This document shows positions 8,068 to 17,333 of a stretch of DNA of 64,000 bases, piece by piece. Origin of the DNA: Paenibacillus andongensis (GTDB taxonomy: Bacteria; Bacillota; Bacilli; Paenibacillales; NBRC-103111). The notes below the pieces were generated by a model. It was given only the letters and a program-made list of their open reading frames with translations. It did no database searches and was not told the DNA's origin. A program made the translations under genes and the position numbers. The stretch spans positions 2,735,001-2,799,000 of the forward strand of contig NZ_CP104467.1 of NCBI RefSeq assembly GCF_025369935.1, written 5' to 3'. Each line of letters starts with the position of its first letter. Positions within the stretch are counted from its first letter, which is position 1.

Positions 8068-8863
8068 AGTGAAAGGGATCACGAAACGTTTTGGAGGACT
8101 CACGGCCGTCCAAGCGGTTGATTTTGAAGTAAAGCAGGGAGAGATTGTTGGTCTGATCGGCCCGAATGGAGCTGGGAAGACGACGTTCTTCAATATATTG
8201 ACCGGTATTTATAAGGCGGACGAAGGCACGATTGATTTCGAAAACAAGCCGATTCAAGGGCTTGCCCCATTTCGCATTGCAAAGAGCGGGATGTCCAGAA
8301 CCTTTCAAAATATACGGCTTCTGAAGGATGAAACGGTGCTTGAAAATGTCAAAGTCGGCATGTTCGGCCGAACAAAATCCGGTCTGTGGTCAGCCATTCT
8401 CGGTATGCGTGCTTCCAAAGTCGAAGAAGAGCAGGTTGCAGAATTGAGTCTTAAGGCCATTGAACTTGTAGGTTTGAGTGGATTCGAGCAGGAGCTGGCG
8501 GGGAGCTTATCGTACGGCAATCAACGGCGGGTGGAAATCGCCCGAGCCCTTGTTGCGGATCCTAAGCTGCTGCTGCTCGATGAACCTACAGCTGGGATGA
8601 ACGCACAGGAAACCAAAGAAGTGGATGATCTTGTACGGAAAATAAGAAAGAATGGAACGACGGTCATTCTTATCGAACATAACGTCGGAATGGTTGTTGG
8701 ACTGTGCGACCGGCTCGTCGTTCTGGATCATGGCGAGAAAATTGCGGACGGCAAACCGGAGCAGGTCATCGCTCATCCGAAAGTCATCGAAGCGTATATC
8801 GGCAAGACCGACGAGACCGATCAGTCTGATGTGGAGGTGAATCCCATTGCTGCAAATTCGTGA
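8060..8863 (+). CDS. livG: LivG-type ABC ATPase
   Basis: Cytoplasmic ATPase that powers the importer, 267 residues. Walker A is GPNGAGKTT, the signature is LSYGNQRRVEIARAL (Y replaces the usual second G), and Walker B is LLLLDEPTAGMN with the H-loop in LIEHN. The start is ATG 8060, which overlaps the livM stop and has AAAGGACGGTGG upstream. Reading further upstream in the same frame runs inside livM and is not expected to be used. It overlaps livF by 17 bp, suggesting translational coupling. Confidence 0.93.
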   Translation: MLKVKGITKRFGGLTAVQAVDFEVKQGEIVGLIGPNGAGKTTFFNILTGIYKADEGTIDFENKPIQGLAPFRIAKSGMSRTFQNIRLLKDETVLENVKVGMFGRTKSGLWSAILGMRASKVEEEQVAELSLKAIELVGLSGFEQELAGSLSYGNQRRVEIARALVADPKLLLLDEPTAGMNAQETKEVDDLVRKIRKNGTTVILIEHNVGMVVGLCDRLVVLDHGEKIADGKPEQVIAHPKVIEAYIGKTDETDQSDVEVNPIAANS

Positions 8864-9551
8864 TCTTAACGTGTCTTACGGAAGCATTCATGCCGTTCGC
8901 GGGCTTTCTCTTCAGGTTGACGCCGGTGAAGTTGTCACATTAATCGGGTCGAACGGTGCGGGCAAATCGACGACGGTGAACGCGATTTGCGGAACCATTT
9001 CATCGCGGGGGTCCATTGGGTACAATGGGAAAGAACTGAATGGCATGTCCACCCATGACATTGTGAAAGAGGGGATCGTTATGGTCCCCGAAGGCAGAAG
9101 GGTATTTCCTAAGCTTTCTGTAGTCGATAACCTGCTGATGGGGGCTTTTTCGCGAAAAGCTTCTAAGGTAGAACTGAAGCAAGACATCGATTTCGTATTT
9201 GGTCTATTTCCGCGATTAGCCGAACGTCAAAGTCAATTTGCAGGTACAATGAGCGGGGGCGAACAGCAAATGCTGGCCATCGGTCGTGCGCTAATGGCGA
9301 AGCCTAAGCTGCTTATTTTAGACGAGCCGTCCATGGGTTTAGCACCGATTGTGGTCAAAGATATTTTCGAGACGATCCGAATCATCAAGAAGCAAGGATT
9401 AACGACGCTATTGATCGAGCAAAATGCCTCCATGGCTTTATCCGTGGCAGATCGCGGGTATGTGATGGAGCATGGGGAAATCAGGTTTCACGATACCGCG
9501 CACAATTTGCGTACGCAGGATAGCGTCAAGAAGGCGTATCTTGGCCATTAA
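8847..9551 (+). CDS. livF: LivF-type ABC ATPase
   Basis: Second ATPase of the importer, 234 residues, the usual LivF length. Walker A is GSNGAGKST, the signature MSGGEQQMLAIGRAL, and Walker B LLILDEPSMGLAP. It starts at TTG 8847 with GGAGGTG (8832-8838) inside the end of livG. It is the last gene of the operon, with a strong terminator 43 bp later. Confidence 0.93.
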   Translation: MLQIRDLNVSYGSIHAVRGLSLQVDAGEVVTLIGSNGAGKSTTVNAICGTISSRGSIGYNGKELNGMSTHDIVKEGIVMVPEGRRVFPKLSVVDNLLMGAFSRKASKVELKQDIDFVFGLFPRLAERQSQFAGTMSGGEQQMLAIGRALMAKPKLLILDEPSMGLAPIVVKDIFETIRIIKKQGLTTLLIEQNASMALSVADRGYVMEHGEIRFHDTAHNLRTQDSVKKAYLGH

Positions 9552-9593
9552 GGGAGATATTTGCAATAGGGAACCATTTCATAGAGTAACCCC

Positions 9594-9620
9594 AAGACCT
9601 GGATTTTACAGGTCTTTTTT
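9594..9620 (+). terminator. Terminator of the liv operon
   Basis: AAGACCTG (9594-9601) pairs with CAGGTCTT (9609-9616) across a 7-nt loop and runs into six Ts. Confidence 0.85.
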
Positions 9621-9628
9621 CGACCACA

Positions 9629-9741
9629 TAAGAAAGTATAAGTTTTCGGTTGACGAAAACCGCTTTCTTATTGGCGATAAAACCTACCTCTAAACGCGGT
9701 CGCTCATCTTTGAATGGCCTCGATAGAGGTTTTCTCATTGG
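9629..9741. repeat. Intergenic hairpin plus dispersed repeat, copy 1
   Basis: A two-part hairpin (TAAGAAAG 9629-9636 with CTTTCTTA 9663-9670; GTTTTCG 9642-9648 with CGAAAAC 9654-9660) is followed by a 65-bp element at 9677-9741. That element recurs at 30905-30972 with about three quarters of bases shared. Both copies begin ATAAAACC, contain ACGCGG, AATGGCCTCG and end GGTTTTCTCA. CCTCTA/TAGAGG complementarity lets it fold. It looks like a mobile or terminator-like repeat of the genome. The rest of the 9552-9892 gap is AT-rich leader of the next gene. Confidence 0.6.
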
Positions 9742-9851
9742 TAAAGGCAAGGGATTCAAGTTCGGACGATCTCTAAAATGTGAGTTTGTAGAATAAATGC
9801 GAAATTTGTAGATTTATATTATTCATTTCTATCGTTTGTGGTAAAATATTC

Positions 9852-9869
9852 TTAGGTAATTAGACCTAA
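9852..9869. promoter_or_regulatory. Perfect inverted repeat before the beta-helix gene
   Basis: TTAGGT-N6-ACCTAA at 9852-9869 lies just after the -10-like TAAAATATT (9843-9851) and about 24 bp before the GTG start at 9893. The position over the expected transcription start suggests an operator. No regulator can be named. Confidence 0.4.
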
Positions 9870-9892
9870 TTTGATCGGAGGGAAATGATATC

Positions 9893-12800
9893 GTGTTTGT
9901 TCAGAAAAATAGAGTTAGTCTTGTTCTTATGAGTTTCTTTTTGGTTTTGAGTTTGTTTCCATGGATGCTGCCGCAAATCGCACATGCTTCAGATGGAGTC
10001 CCATTTTCGACGATCAATGTACCTGGGACGTTTGAGGCGGAGGATTTTAACACTGGCGCGATAAATGATGCTTATTTTGCGCACCCGTCCGCGCAAATTA
10101 CTCGCGATACCACGTATCGGGATGTGCAGAATGTCGATCTTTTTAAAGAAGTGATTAATTCGGTAACCTACCGATACGTAGTGAGTTCTAATGATCAGGT
10201 CAGCGGGTCGTCAACTGCGGGATATGTAAGCGAATATCTGAAATATACGGTGAATGTCAGCAGCGCGAATGCTGGCTGGCATGACATCAAATTCCGTGCC
10301 AAAATGGGCAGCTCCACAACGAAATCAACGATAACCGCGCTTATAGACGGCATTCAGCTTGGCGCAACGCCAGCGATAACAGGCACAACGTTCCAAGACT
10401 ATACAGTGCCGATGCCTGTTAATTTGAGCACAGGGACACATGTACTGACTATTGAATTTGGCGGTCCAGATCCGGCAACGTATTTAGACAGCATTACGTT
10501 TACGAAGCGAGGGACTGCACCTACATATCCAGCTCCAGCTATTAAAACCGGCTTGCTGACCTCAGACGAGGTGGTAGTTGCCAATGTGACGGTAAGCGCG
10601 GATACAACGGGGACGAATGATGCGACGGCAACCATCCAGGCTGCTCTTGATCAGGCACGGGAAATGGGCGGCGGTGTCGTATTTCTACCAGCGGGAACGT
10701 ATCGATTGAACGGAGGCCTGACGATTCCAACCAATGTAACATTACGCGGGGATTGGAAAAGTCCGCTTGACGGCACACCGGCAGCGGGTACGATTTTGGC
10801 TGCTTACAGTACGACAGCTTCCGCGATTTCTTTGAACGCGCCGAATACGACCGTGCGCAATCTTAGCATTTGGTATCCGAATCAAGGTAGTTACACAGGA
10901 GGCGTGTTTACGCCTACCTCTTACCCGTATACGATTGATTCGAATTCTTTTGCAGCGAATGTGGTGAACGTGACGTTCTACAATTCTTTTAAAGGCATCA
11001 ATTTTTCGTCCGCCAGCGGCACGAATATCAGTAATATCTACGGAACCTTTTTATTTCAAGGCATTACGATGGATGGCAATTATGAATATTCGTATGTGAC
11101 GAATGTGTTTATGGATACGGGAATTTGGCAAAATGCACCTTCGGCGATCACCAATAAACCGGACAGCACGCAGACTGGTTACATTAAAAGTTACACAAAC
11201 TCGTTTTTATATGGGATGAAGCTGTGGAAAAATGACGGTTTAACGATGTACGATATTAGCGTTAACGATGCGAAAATGGGGATCTTGATGGAGCAGGGCC
11301 CGCCTACCTCTAACGGTTCCTATGGCGCGATGTCGAAAATAAACGCTTCCGTTCAGCAGGATTATTTGCGTCCGGAGGTCGGCGAATTTCTCAATCTTGA
11401 TCAGGTGTGGCAAGCTCGTGGACAGCACTATACGTTTGCACCCGCCAAAAAGCCTGCAAGCGATACGAATTTTTATAATGTAAAAAATGCGCCATACAAC
11501 GCGACAGGGAACGGGATCACGGATGATCGCACCGCGATTCAATCTGCGTTAACCGATGCAGGCAACGCTGGAGGCGGAACGGTATTCCTGCCTCCAGGTT
11601 CTTATAAAATTTCTACAACATTAAACGTTCCAAGCGGCGTTGAACTGCGAGGCAGCTACGATTACTTGCATGCGCATGAAAACCTAGATACGACCGTATT
11701 GCTTGCCTATGACGGCAAGGATACAGCTTCACCAGATACGGCGACGGCCTTCATTACGTTGAATGCGAACGCGGGTGTTCGTGGTTTGACCATCTTTCAT
11801 CCTGAACAAGGCTTTGTGAATGGCAGTGACGTGTCAGTTCCAACTGATTTAAGAACGTTATATCCAATTCACACGTATCCGTATGCGGTACGCAGTGCAG
11901 GCTCAGGCACATGGATGAAATATGTCGAGCTTGAAAATAGCTACAATGGCGCTGATTTTGCCACGAATGCGTCGAATGATTTTGTTGTTTCCGGCAATTG
12001 GATCAATGCGGCCAAAAAAGCCGTTTATGTAGGCGGTGGAACACAGCGCGGCTGGGTGGAGCAGACGGCGGTCACCTTCGGAACACATTTTCAATCCAAA
12101 CATAACAATAGTCCTCATACGTATGGCTTTACGCATGCCGTAAACTATACGCTGGCGAATACGGATGCCCTGACTGTGGGCAATGGCAATGATCTAAAAA
12201 CATTCGCTGTGGATTCCTTCGGTGTGAAATCAGGGATTCGTACGATCAAAGAAGGCGCGGGTACCGGGCCGCAAAATGCATCATTCTATTTGCCTTCCGT
12301 CGATACCTCTTCCGGTCCAAACGTATCGGTTGAAGGCGGCGGAACGATCCAGATGATTGGCCTACAGGCGGGAAGCAGCACATCGCAAAACTTTGCGCGA
12401 ACGACTTCATCTTTTAGCGGTACCTTAAATATCTATGATTCTTTACTTTGGGGGAATATGGTCAAAAGCGTCAGTATCGGCGGAGGCAGCGTGAATGTCT
12501 ACGACAAGGATCTGAGTACGTATTCCCTTCCGATTTCGCAAAATAAAACGGCAACAAGCAACAGCTCTTCGGGCGGGGATACAGCTAATCATGCCGTAGA
12601 CGGCATGGGAACATCCAAATGGCTTTCGACTGCAGCAGCACCTAATTGGCTGCAAGTTGATTTGGGGGCTTCCTATGATATTAGCCGCTGGGTCGTCAAA
12701 CACGCAGGTTATAATGGAGAATCGACCACTTTAAATACAAAAGACTATAAGTTGCAAATCAGCAGTGATGGTACGAACTTTAACGACGTTGATGCTGTAA

Positions 12801-13759
12801 CGGGAAATACAGCTAATCTTACGGATCGGGATGTATCCGCGAACGGCAGATATGTTCGGCTTTATGTAACGGCCGGTCAGCAGGATGGGACCAGTACAAC
12901 ACGAATCGTTGATTTCGAAGTTTATGGTTTGACGAATATTGCGCTGAATCGAACAGCTTCGGCAAATGCTTATAATTTGCCGAGTGAAGCGCCGCAGTTT
13001 GCTGGCGATGGTTCAACAGCTACCAAATGGGTATCTGTCGCGGCATCGCCCAACTGGCTGAAAATCGATTTAGGTAAGTCTTATCATTTGAAGCGTTGGG
13101 TTGTTAAACATGCGGGAGCGGGCGGAGAATCAGCGATTTATAATACCCGTGATTTTAAGCTGCAGGTAAGTAGCGACGGGATAAATTTCACAGATGTCGA
13201 CACAGTAACGGGAAATTCGACAAATTTAACAGATCGCAGCATCAATACGAACGCCAGATATGTTAGACTGTATATAACGCAAGGAACGCAAATCGGTTAT
13301 GACGGATATGCGAGAATTGATGAATTTGAAGTATATGGTACCGCAAGCGGGAATGCAGCGCTAAACAAGATAGCCACGGCAAATGCCTATAATTTGCCTA
13401 GTGAAGCGCCGCAATATGCTGTTGACAGCTCGACAGGTTCCAAATGGGCATCCGTCGCGGCGTCCCCGAATTGGTTAAAGATTGATCTGGGCTATGTGAC
13501 TAACATTAGCCGTTGGGTCGTGAAACATGCCGCTGTAAATGGAGAATCCGCCAATTTCAATACCAAGGATTACAAATTGCAGGTGAGTAATGACGGCATT
13601 AACTTCACAGATGCCGATACGGTGACGGGGAATACAGCAAACTCTACGGATCGCAATGTGAATGCGACAGGAAGATACGTCAGATTGTACATTACACAGG
13701 GGACGCAGTCGGGATTTGACGGGTACGCCAGAATTTATGAGATCGAAGTTTATAACTAA
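9893..13759 (+). CDS. Secreted multidomain beta-helix protein with CBM6/35-like and three F5/8-C modules
   Basis: Extracellular protein of 1288 residues, probably acting on a polysaccharide. A Sec signal peptide ends near AHA (30-32). Residues ~45-205 look like a CBM6/CBM35 module (FEAEDF, YLDSITFTK). Two pectate_lyase_3 type segments start at ~235 (AIQ-like TIQAALDQA, GGGVVFLPAGTYRL) and ~535 (NGITDDRTAIQSAL, GGGTVFLPPGSYKI), giving a twin right-handed beta-helix as in GH55 beta-1,3-glucanases. Three tandem discoidin/F5-8 type C (CBM32-like) modules follow at ~883-1015, 1015-1150 and 1153-1288; the last two are nearly identical, a recent duplication. GTG 9893 follows GGAGGGA. GH55 is one option; a lyase or binding-only role is also possible. 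Confidence 0.8.
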   Translation: MFVQKNRVSLVLMSFFLVLSLFPWMLPQIAHASDGVPFSTINVPGTFEAEDFNTGAINDAYFAHPSAQITRDTTYRDVQNVDLFKEVINSVTYRYVVSSNDQVSGSSTAGYVSEYLKYTVNVSSANAGWHDIKFRAKMGSSTTKSTITALIDGIQLGATPAITGTTFQDYTVPMPVNLSTGTHVLTIEFGGPDPATYLDSITFTKRGTAPTYPAPAIKTGLLTSDEVVVANVTVSADTTGTNDATATIQAALDQAREMGGGVVFLPAGTYRLNGGLTIPTNVTLRGDWKSPLDGTPAAGTILAAYSTTASAISLNAPNTTVRNLSIWYPNQGSYTGGVFTPTSYPYTIDSNSFAANVVNVTFYNSFKGINFSSASGTNISNIYGTFLFQGITMDGNYEYSYVTNVFMDTGIWQNAPSAITNKPDSTQTGYIKSYTNSFLYGMKLWKNDGLTMYDISVNDAKMGILMEQGPPTSNGSYGAMSKINASVQQDYLRPEVGEFLNLDQVWQARGQHYTFAPAKKPASDTNFYNVKNAPYNATGNGITDDRTAIQSALTDAGNAGGGTVFLPPGSYKISTTLNVPSGVELRGSYDYLHAHENLDTTVLLAYDGKDTASPDTATAFITLNANAGVRGLTIFHPEQGFVNGSDVSVPTDLRTLYPIHTYPYAVRSAGSGTWMKYVELENSYNGADFATNASNDFVVSGNWINAAKKAVYVGGGTQRGWVEQTAVTFGTHFQSKHNNSPHTYGFTHAVNYTLANTDALTVGNGNDLKTFAVDSFGVKSGIRTIKEGAGTGPQNASFYLPSVDTSSGPNVSVEGGGTIQMIGLQAGSSTSQNFARTTSSFSGTLNIYDSLLWGNMVKSVSIGGGSVNVYDKDLSTYSLPISQNKTATSNSSSGGDTANHAVDGMGTSKWLSTAAAPNWLQVDLGASYDISRWVVKHAGYNGESTTLNTKDYKLQISSDGTNFNDVDAVTGNTANLTDRDVSANGRYVRLYVTAGQQDGTSTTRIVDFEVYGLTNIALNRTASANAYNLPSEAPQFAGDGSTATKWVSVAASPNWLKIDLGKSYHLKRWVVKHAGAGGESAIYNTRDFKLQVSSDGINFTDVDTVTGNSTNLTDRSINTNARYVRLYITQGTQIGYDGYARIDEFEVYGTASGNAALNKIATANAYNLPSEAPQYAVDSSTGSKWASVAASPNWLKIDLGYVTNISRWVVKHAAVNGESANFNTKDYKLQVSNDGINFTDADTVTGNTANSTDRNVNATGRYVRLYITQGTQSGFDGYARIYEIEVYN

Positions 13760-13776
13760 TCAGGAGGAATGAACGG

Positions 13777-15063
13777 ATGCGTAAATGGATCATTGGTCTG
13801 ACGGCCTTGTCCTTTATAATGACTACGGCAGGGTGCAGTAATACAGCGCAGCAACCGGTTCCTTCGAATGGACAAGCTCCAAACCAGGAAGATCGAACCG
13901 ACGAGGCGTTTACGCTGCGCGTATCCTATTGGGCTCAAGATAAAAACGGATACTTTGAAGCGGTTGAAAAGAAGTTTAAAGCGAAATATCCGAACGGTTC
14001 AATCAAATGGGATAAATTGGATGAGAAAACTTTTGCCGAAGTGACAGATAACCAGTTAAAGTCAGGCCAAGCCGCTGATATCCTATTCAATCAGAAGATC
14101 AAGGATTACGCCAAAGCGGGTTATCTGCTGGATTTATCGGATCAGCCTTGGACCCAGCGAATGATTGAGTCTGCGAAGCAAACGGTTGCCTACAAAGGGA
14201 AAACCTATGGAGCAGCTCTTGATGTAAGTACCTTTGGCGTGTATTACAATAAAGCAATTTTTGATCGTATGCAATTGCAGACGCCGAAAACGTGGGATGA
14301 ATTTATTACGTTGAGCGCCAAGATCAAGCAGGCTGGGATATCGCCGATCATAGGCGGATTTAAAGATGTTTGGACGATTCAGGGCGTGTACTTGCCTATT
14401 GCCGCAACATCAGAGTTTCTCCAAAACCCTAATTTTGAATTGGATTTATATGCGGGCAAAGTGAAAATTGACGGTCCTGAGGTCAACAACGCGATGCAGA
14501 AATTTGCCGATCTCGCGCACAATGGTTTTTTTAATCCGGATGCTTCACAAATCGGTTATGATGAATCGACGCAGCAATTTATTGACGGAAAAGGCGCTAT
14601 GCAGTTAATGGGCAGTTGGACTCCTGGGGTTGTAGATAGTAAGACGGCTGATTTCAAAATGGGTTTTTTCGCTCTTCCAGATCAGAATGGAAAAACGGTA
14701 ATGGCAGCAGCGCCGGACAAGCAGGTGTCGATTAATGCGAAAACATTATACCCAGTAAAAGCCAAATATTTAATGTCCCTTCTGCTGGATAAAGACATGT
14801 TGGCGATTTATAGCAAGAACTTTGCCTTATCTGCTTTTAAAGATGTGATTGCTGAGTACTCCAATCCGGCGATGAAAGATGTGCAGAAAGCGTTGCAGCT
14901 TTATCCAACATCGATCAACCCGGGACATTTGTTTACCAATTCAGCGAATGACGCCATAAATGCGGCGTTAAATCATATTTTGTCAGGGAAAGAGCTTCAA
15001 AATGAATTGAAAGAAGCCGATGTGAATTATATAAAGGATAAGGCGACCCTTATTCTGGATTGA
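13777..15063 (+). CDS. Family 1 extracellular sugar-binding lipoprotein
   Basis: Lipoprotein of 428 residues with lipobox TAGC (Cys20), then the SBP_bac_1 fold: LRVSYWAQDKNGYFEAVEK, GVYYNKAIFDRM and TWDEFITLSAKIKQAG. Such proteins bind mono- or oligosaccharides outside the membrane. It begins 17 bp after the beta-helix gene with an AGGAGGA site and is followed 13 bp later by a histidine kinase. No permease genes accompany it, so it may feed a sensor rather than an importer, or work with a remote permease. The pairing is inference from gene order. Confidence 0.88.
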   Translation: MRKWIIGLTALSFIMTTAGCSNTAQQPVPSNGQAPNQEDRTDEAFTLRVSYWAQDKNGYFEAVEKKFKAKYPNGSIKWDKLDEKTFAEVTDNQLKSGQAADILFNQKIKDYAKAGYLLDLSDQPWTQRMIESAKQTVAYKGKTYGAALDVSTFGVYYNKAIFDRMQLQTPKTWDEFITLSAKIKQAGISPIIGGFKDVWTIQGVYLPIAATSEFLQNPNFELDLYAGKVKIDGPEVNNAMQKFADLAHNGFFNPDASQIGYDESTQQFIDGKGAMQLMGSWTPGVVDSKTADFKMGFFALPDQNGKTVMAAAPDKQVSINAKTLYPVKAKYLMSLLLDKDMLAIYSKNFALSAFKDVIAEYSNPAMKDVQKALQLYPTSINPGHLFTNSANDAINAALNHILSGKELQNELKEADVNYIKDKATLILD

Positions 15064-15076
15064 TGGTGAAGGACCC

Positions 15077-16885
15077 ATGAACCTCATATTGCGATTACTT
15101 CGGCTTCACAGCTTAAAAGCACGATTGCGATTTTTTGGAATTTCGTTAGTGCTTATGGTTGGACTGCTTACCATTTCATCTTATTCCTTTTTAGAGTATC
15201 GCCAAACGGAAAGCAATCAGATTAATTCGATGAGAAAAGACAGTGCGATTCAGCAAACAGCCATAGATAGTTGGGTAGCTGCAAGAGCTTCTGAAATCCG
15301 CAATCTAGCTAATTTACAATCGACCGTAGAGCTGGATGCGGATGGTATTCAAAATAACCTTACCTTTTTTGCGTCACATCAACAGGAGTTCGAAGCGGTC
15401 TCTTTTGCAAATAAAGAGGGTATTGTTGAATTTAGCACAATGAACCAAATTGGCGCTTATTTTACCGAACGAACCTATTTGGAAGAGGCCTCCAAAGGTC
15501 GTGAATATATATCTGATGTGATGCTCGGCAAGGTCACCAATCAACCGATGATTTTATTTTCTGCTCCTGTGATGAATAAAAAGAAGCAACTTGCGGGTGT
15601 TATCTATGGAACGGTTACGTTAAAGACGATTGATAAACTCATGGAGCAATTTCGTAATGGAGACAGTGGTGAATCGTATTTGATTGACCGAAACGGCTAT
15701 CTAGTCACTGAATCGCGGTTCAAGGGAAATTGGAAACGTCTGGAATTTCAATTAAACAGCGATATTCTCGAACGATCGAAACAAGGAACACAAGCAACCT
15801 CGACGTATGAGAGCTACCGCGGCAAGCGAGTTTTCGGGACTTACCAGTTAGTGAATAACGGAAAATGGATCGCTGTTAACGAAATTGAGCGAGATGAAGT
15901 GTATCGAACCTTTAATCGGCAATTAATTGTTATGATGATCATCATTTGTATCGTGCTTACATTAGGGTTTATCTTGATGCTGCGGATATCGTATCATATT
16001 GAACATCCCGTTCAGCATTTATTGAAAGGGGTTCAACGACTGAAGCAAGGCGATTATCATTATAAAATCGATTACAGCAGTTTGAAGTCAGCTCCCGTCG
16101 AGCTGCTGCAGTTATGTGAGGCATTTAATCAAATGTCGCAAAATATTCAAGACAATGAGCTTGAGCTTAAGCGGCAAAAGGAAGATTTGGCTGGTTCCAA
16201 TGCGGAATTAGAGCAATTTGCTTATGTCGCTTCACACGATTTACAGGAGCCTTTACGGATGGTAGCCAGTTATGTGCAGCTGCTAGCAAAACGATACCAA
16301 GGTCAATTAGATCAGGACGCGGATGATTTTATTCATTACGCCGTTGATGGTGCGCAGCGTATGCAGAATTTGATCAACGATTTATTGGCTTTTTCCAGAG
16401 TGGGTACGAAGGGGAAGGAGCCTAAGTCTGTTGATTTTGAAGAGGTGCTGCAGCATGTGTCTACGAATCTACAACATGCGATTCAAGAATGTGACGCGCT
16501 GGTCACGCATGATCCTTTGCCTACATTGCTGGCTGATCCTACACAAATGGTGCAATTATTGCAAAATTTAGTTGGTAATGCCATTAAGTTTCGCGATGCC
16601 AACCGCGCGCCCATCATTCATATCGGGGTTAAACGGCAGGGGAATGAGTGGTTATTTTCCGTTCATGATAATGGAATTGGTTTTGATCCGAAGTATCGGG
16701 ATCGCATTTTCCTCATTTTTCAAAGGCTCCATAATAAAACAAAATACCAGGGTACTGGCATAGGGTTGTCCATTTGCAAAAAAATTGTAGAACGTCATGG
16801 CGGGAAAATATGGGTTGATTCAGAAGTGGGTCATTCGACAACCTTTTACTTCACGCTGCCAGACAAAGGAGAACAGATTACATGA
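15077..16885 (+). CDS. Membrane sensor histidine kinase (Cache-HAMP-HisKA-HATPase)
   Basis: Sensor kinase of 602 residues. Two membrane segments (~16-38 and ~287-308) flank an extracellular double-Cache-like region. Then come a HAMP linker, a HisKA H-box [11 protein letters not shown] (phospho-His near 386), N-box [13 protein letters not shown]1 DNGIGFD and G2 [18 protein letters not shown]. The H-box and G boxes resemble the phytochrome-like Cph1 group that partners single-domain response regulators. Its stop overlaps the start of such a regulator by 4 bp, so the two are very likely a pair. The upstream binding lipoprotein may present the signal. Confidence 0.92.
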   Translation: MNLILRLLRLHSLKARLRFFGISLVLMVGLLTISSYSFLEYRQTESNQINSMRKDSAIQQTAIDSWVAARASEIRNLANLQSTVELDADGIQNNLTFFASHQQEFEAVSFANKEGIVEFSTMNQIGAYFTERTYLEEASKGREYISDVMLGKVTNQPMILFSAPVMNKKKQLAGVIYGTVTLKTIDKLMEQFRNGDSGESYLIDRNGYLVTESRFKGNWKRLEFQLNSDILERSKQGTQATSTYESYRGKRVFGTYQLVNNGKWIAVNEIERDEVYRTFNRQLIVMMIIICIVLTLGFILMLRISYHIEHPVQHLLKGVQRLKQGDYHYKIDYSSLKSAPVELLQLCEAFNQMSQNIQDNELELKRQKEDLAGSNAELEQFAYVASHDLQEPLRMVASYVQLLAKRYQGQLDQDADDFIHYAVDGAQRMQNLINDLLAFSRVGTKGKEPKSVDFEEVLQHVSTNLQHAIQECDALVTHDPLPTLLADPTQMVQLLQNLVGNAIKFRDANRAPIIHIGVKRQGNEWLFSVHDNGIGFDPKYRDRIFLIFQRLHNKTKYQGTGIGLSICKKIVERHGGKIWVDSEVGHSTTFYFTLPDKGEQIT

Positions 16886-17328
16886 TCGATAATAAGCTCA
16901 GTCAGAATGTAGAAATTCTTTTAGTAGAAGATAATCCCGGAGATATTCGTTTGATTGTTGAAGTGCTGAAGGAAGGGAAAATAAACAATAATTTGAGCGT
17001 GGTTGAAGATGGGGAGGAGGCTTTGGCATATCTCAAGCGCGAAGGCAGCTACCAGGATGCGATTGTGCCGGACATTATCTTATTAGATTTAAATCTTCCC
17101 AAAATCAATGGCACCGAAGTTCTTGCCGAAATTAAAAAAGATCCGCTGCTGAAGTATATTCCAGTCATTATTTTAACGACTTCCGAAGCAGAGCAAGACA
17201 TCTTAAGAGCTTATGATCTGCATGCGAATTGTTATATCACCAAGCCTGTCAACCTAGAGCAGTTTTTAACAGTCGTAAGATCAATTGAAAATTTTTGGCT
17301 TACACTTGTTAAGCTCCCTAGGAGGTAG
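16882..17328 (+). CDS. Single-domain response regulator (Rcp1-like)
   Basis: 148-residue receiver with no output domain. Phospho-acceptor D69 lies in IILLDLNLP, the acidic pair is in VEDNPGD, the Thr in ILTTSE, and the Lys in YITKPVN. The longer loop before the phosphorylation site and the NPGD motif are typical of the Rcp1 group. ATG 16882 overlaps the kinase stop. It probably acts as a phosphate shuttle or by protein contact, perhaps towards the following GGDEF protein. Confidence 0.92.
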   Translation: MIDNKLSQNVEILLVEDNPGDIRLIVEVLKEGKINNNLSVVEDGEEALAYLKREGSYQDAIVPDIILLDLNLPKINGTEVLAEIKKDPLLKYIPVIILTTSEAEQDILRAYDLHANCYITKPVNLEQFLTVVRSIENFWLTLVKLPRR

Positions 17329-17333
17329 AACTA

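Noticed and set aside
9472..9759. Short frames over the intergenic repeat on both strands, similar to one at 30796-31044
   Set aside because: The similarity is explained by the repeated DNA element; no ribosome binding sites, and the frames cross terminators.
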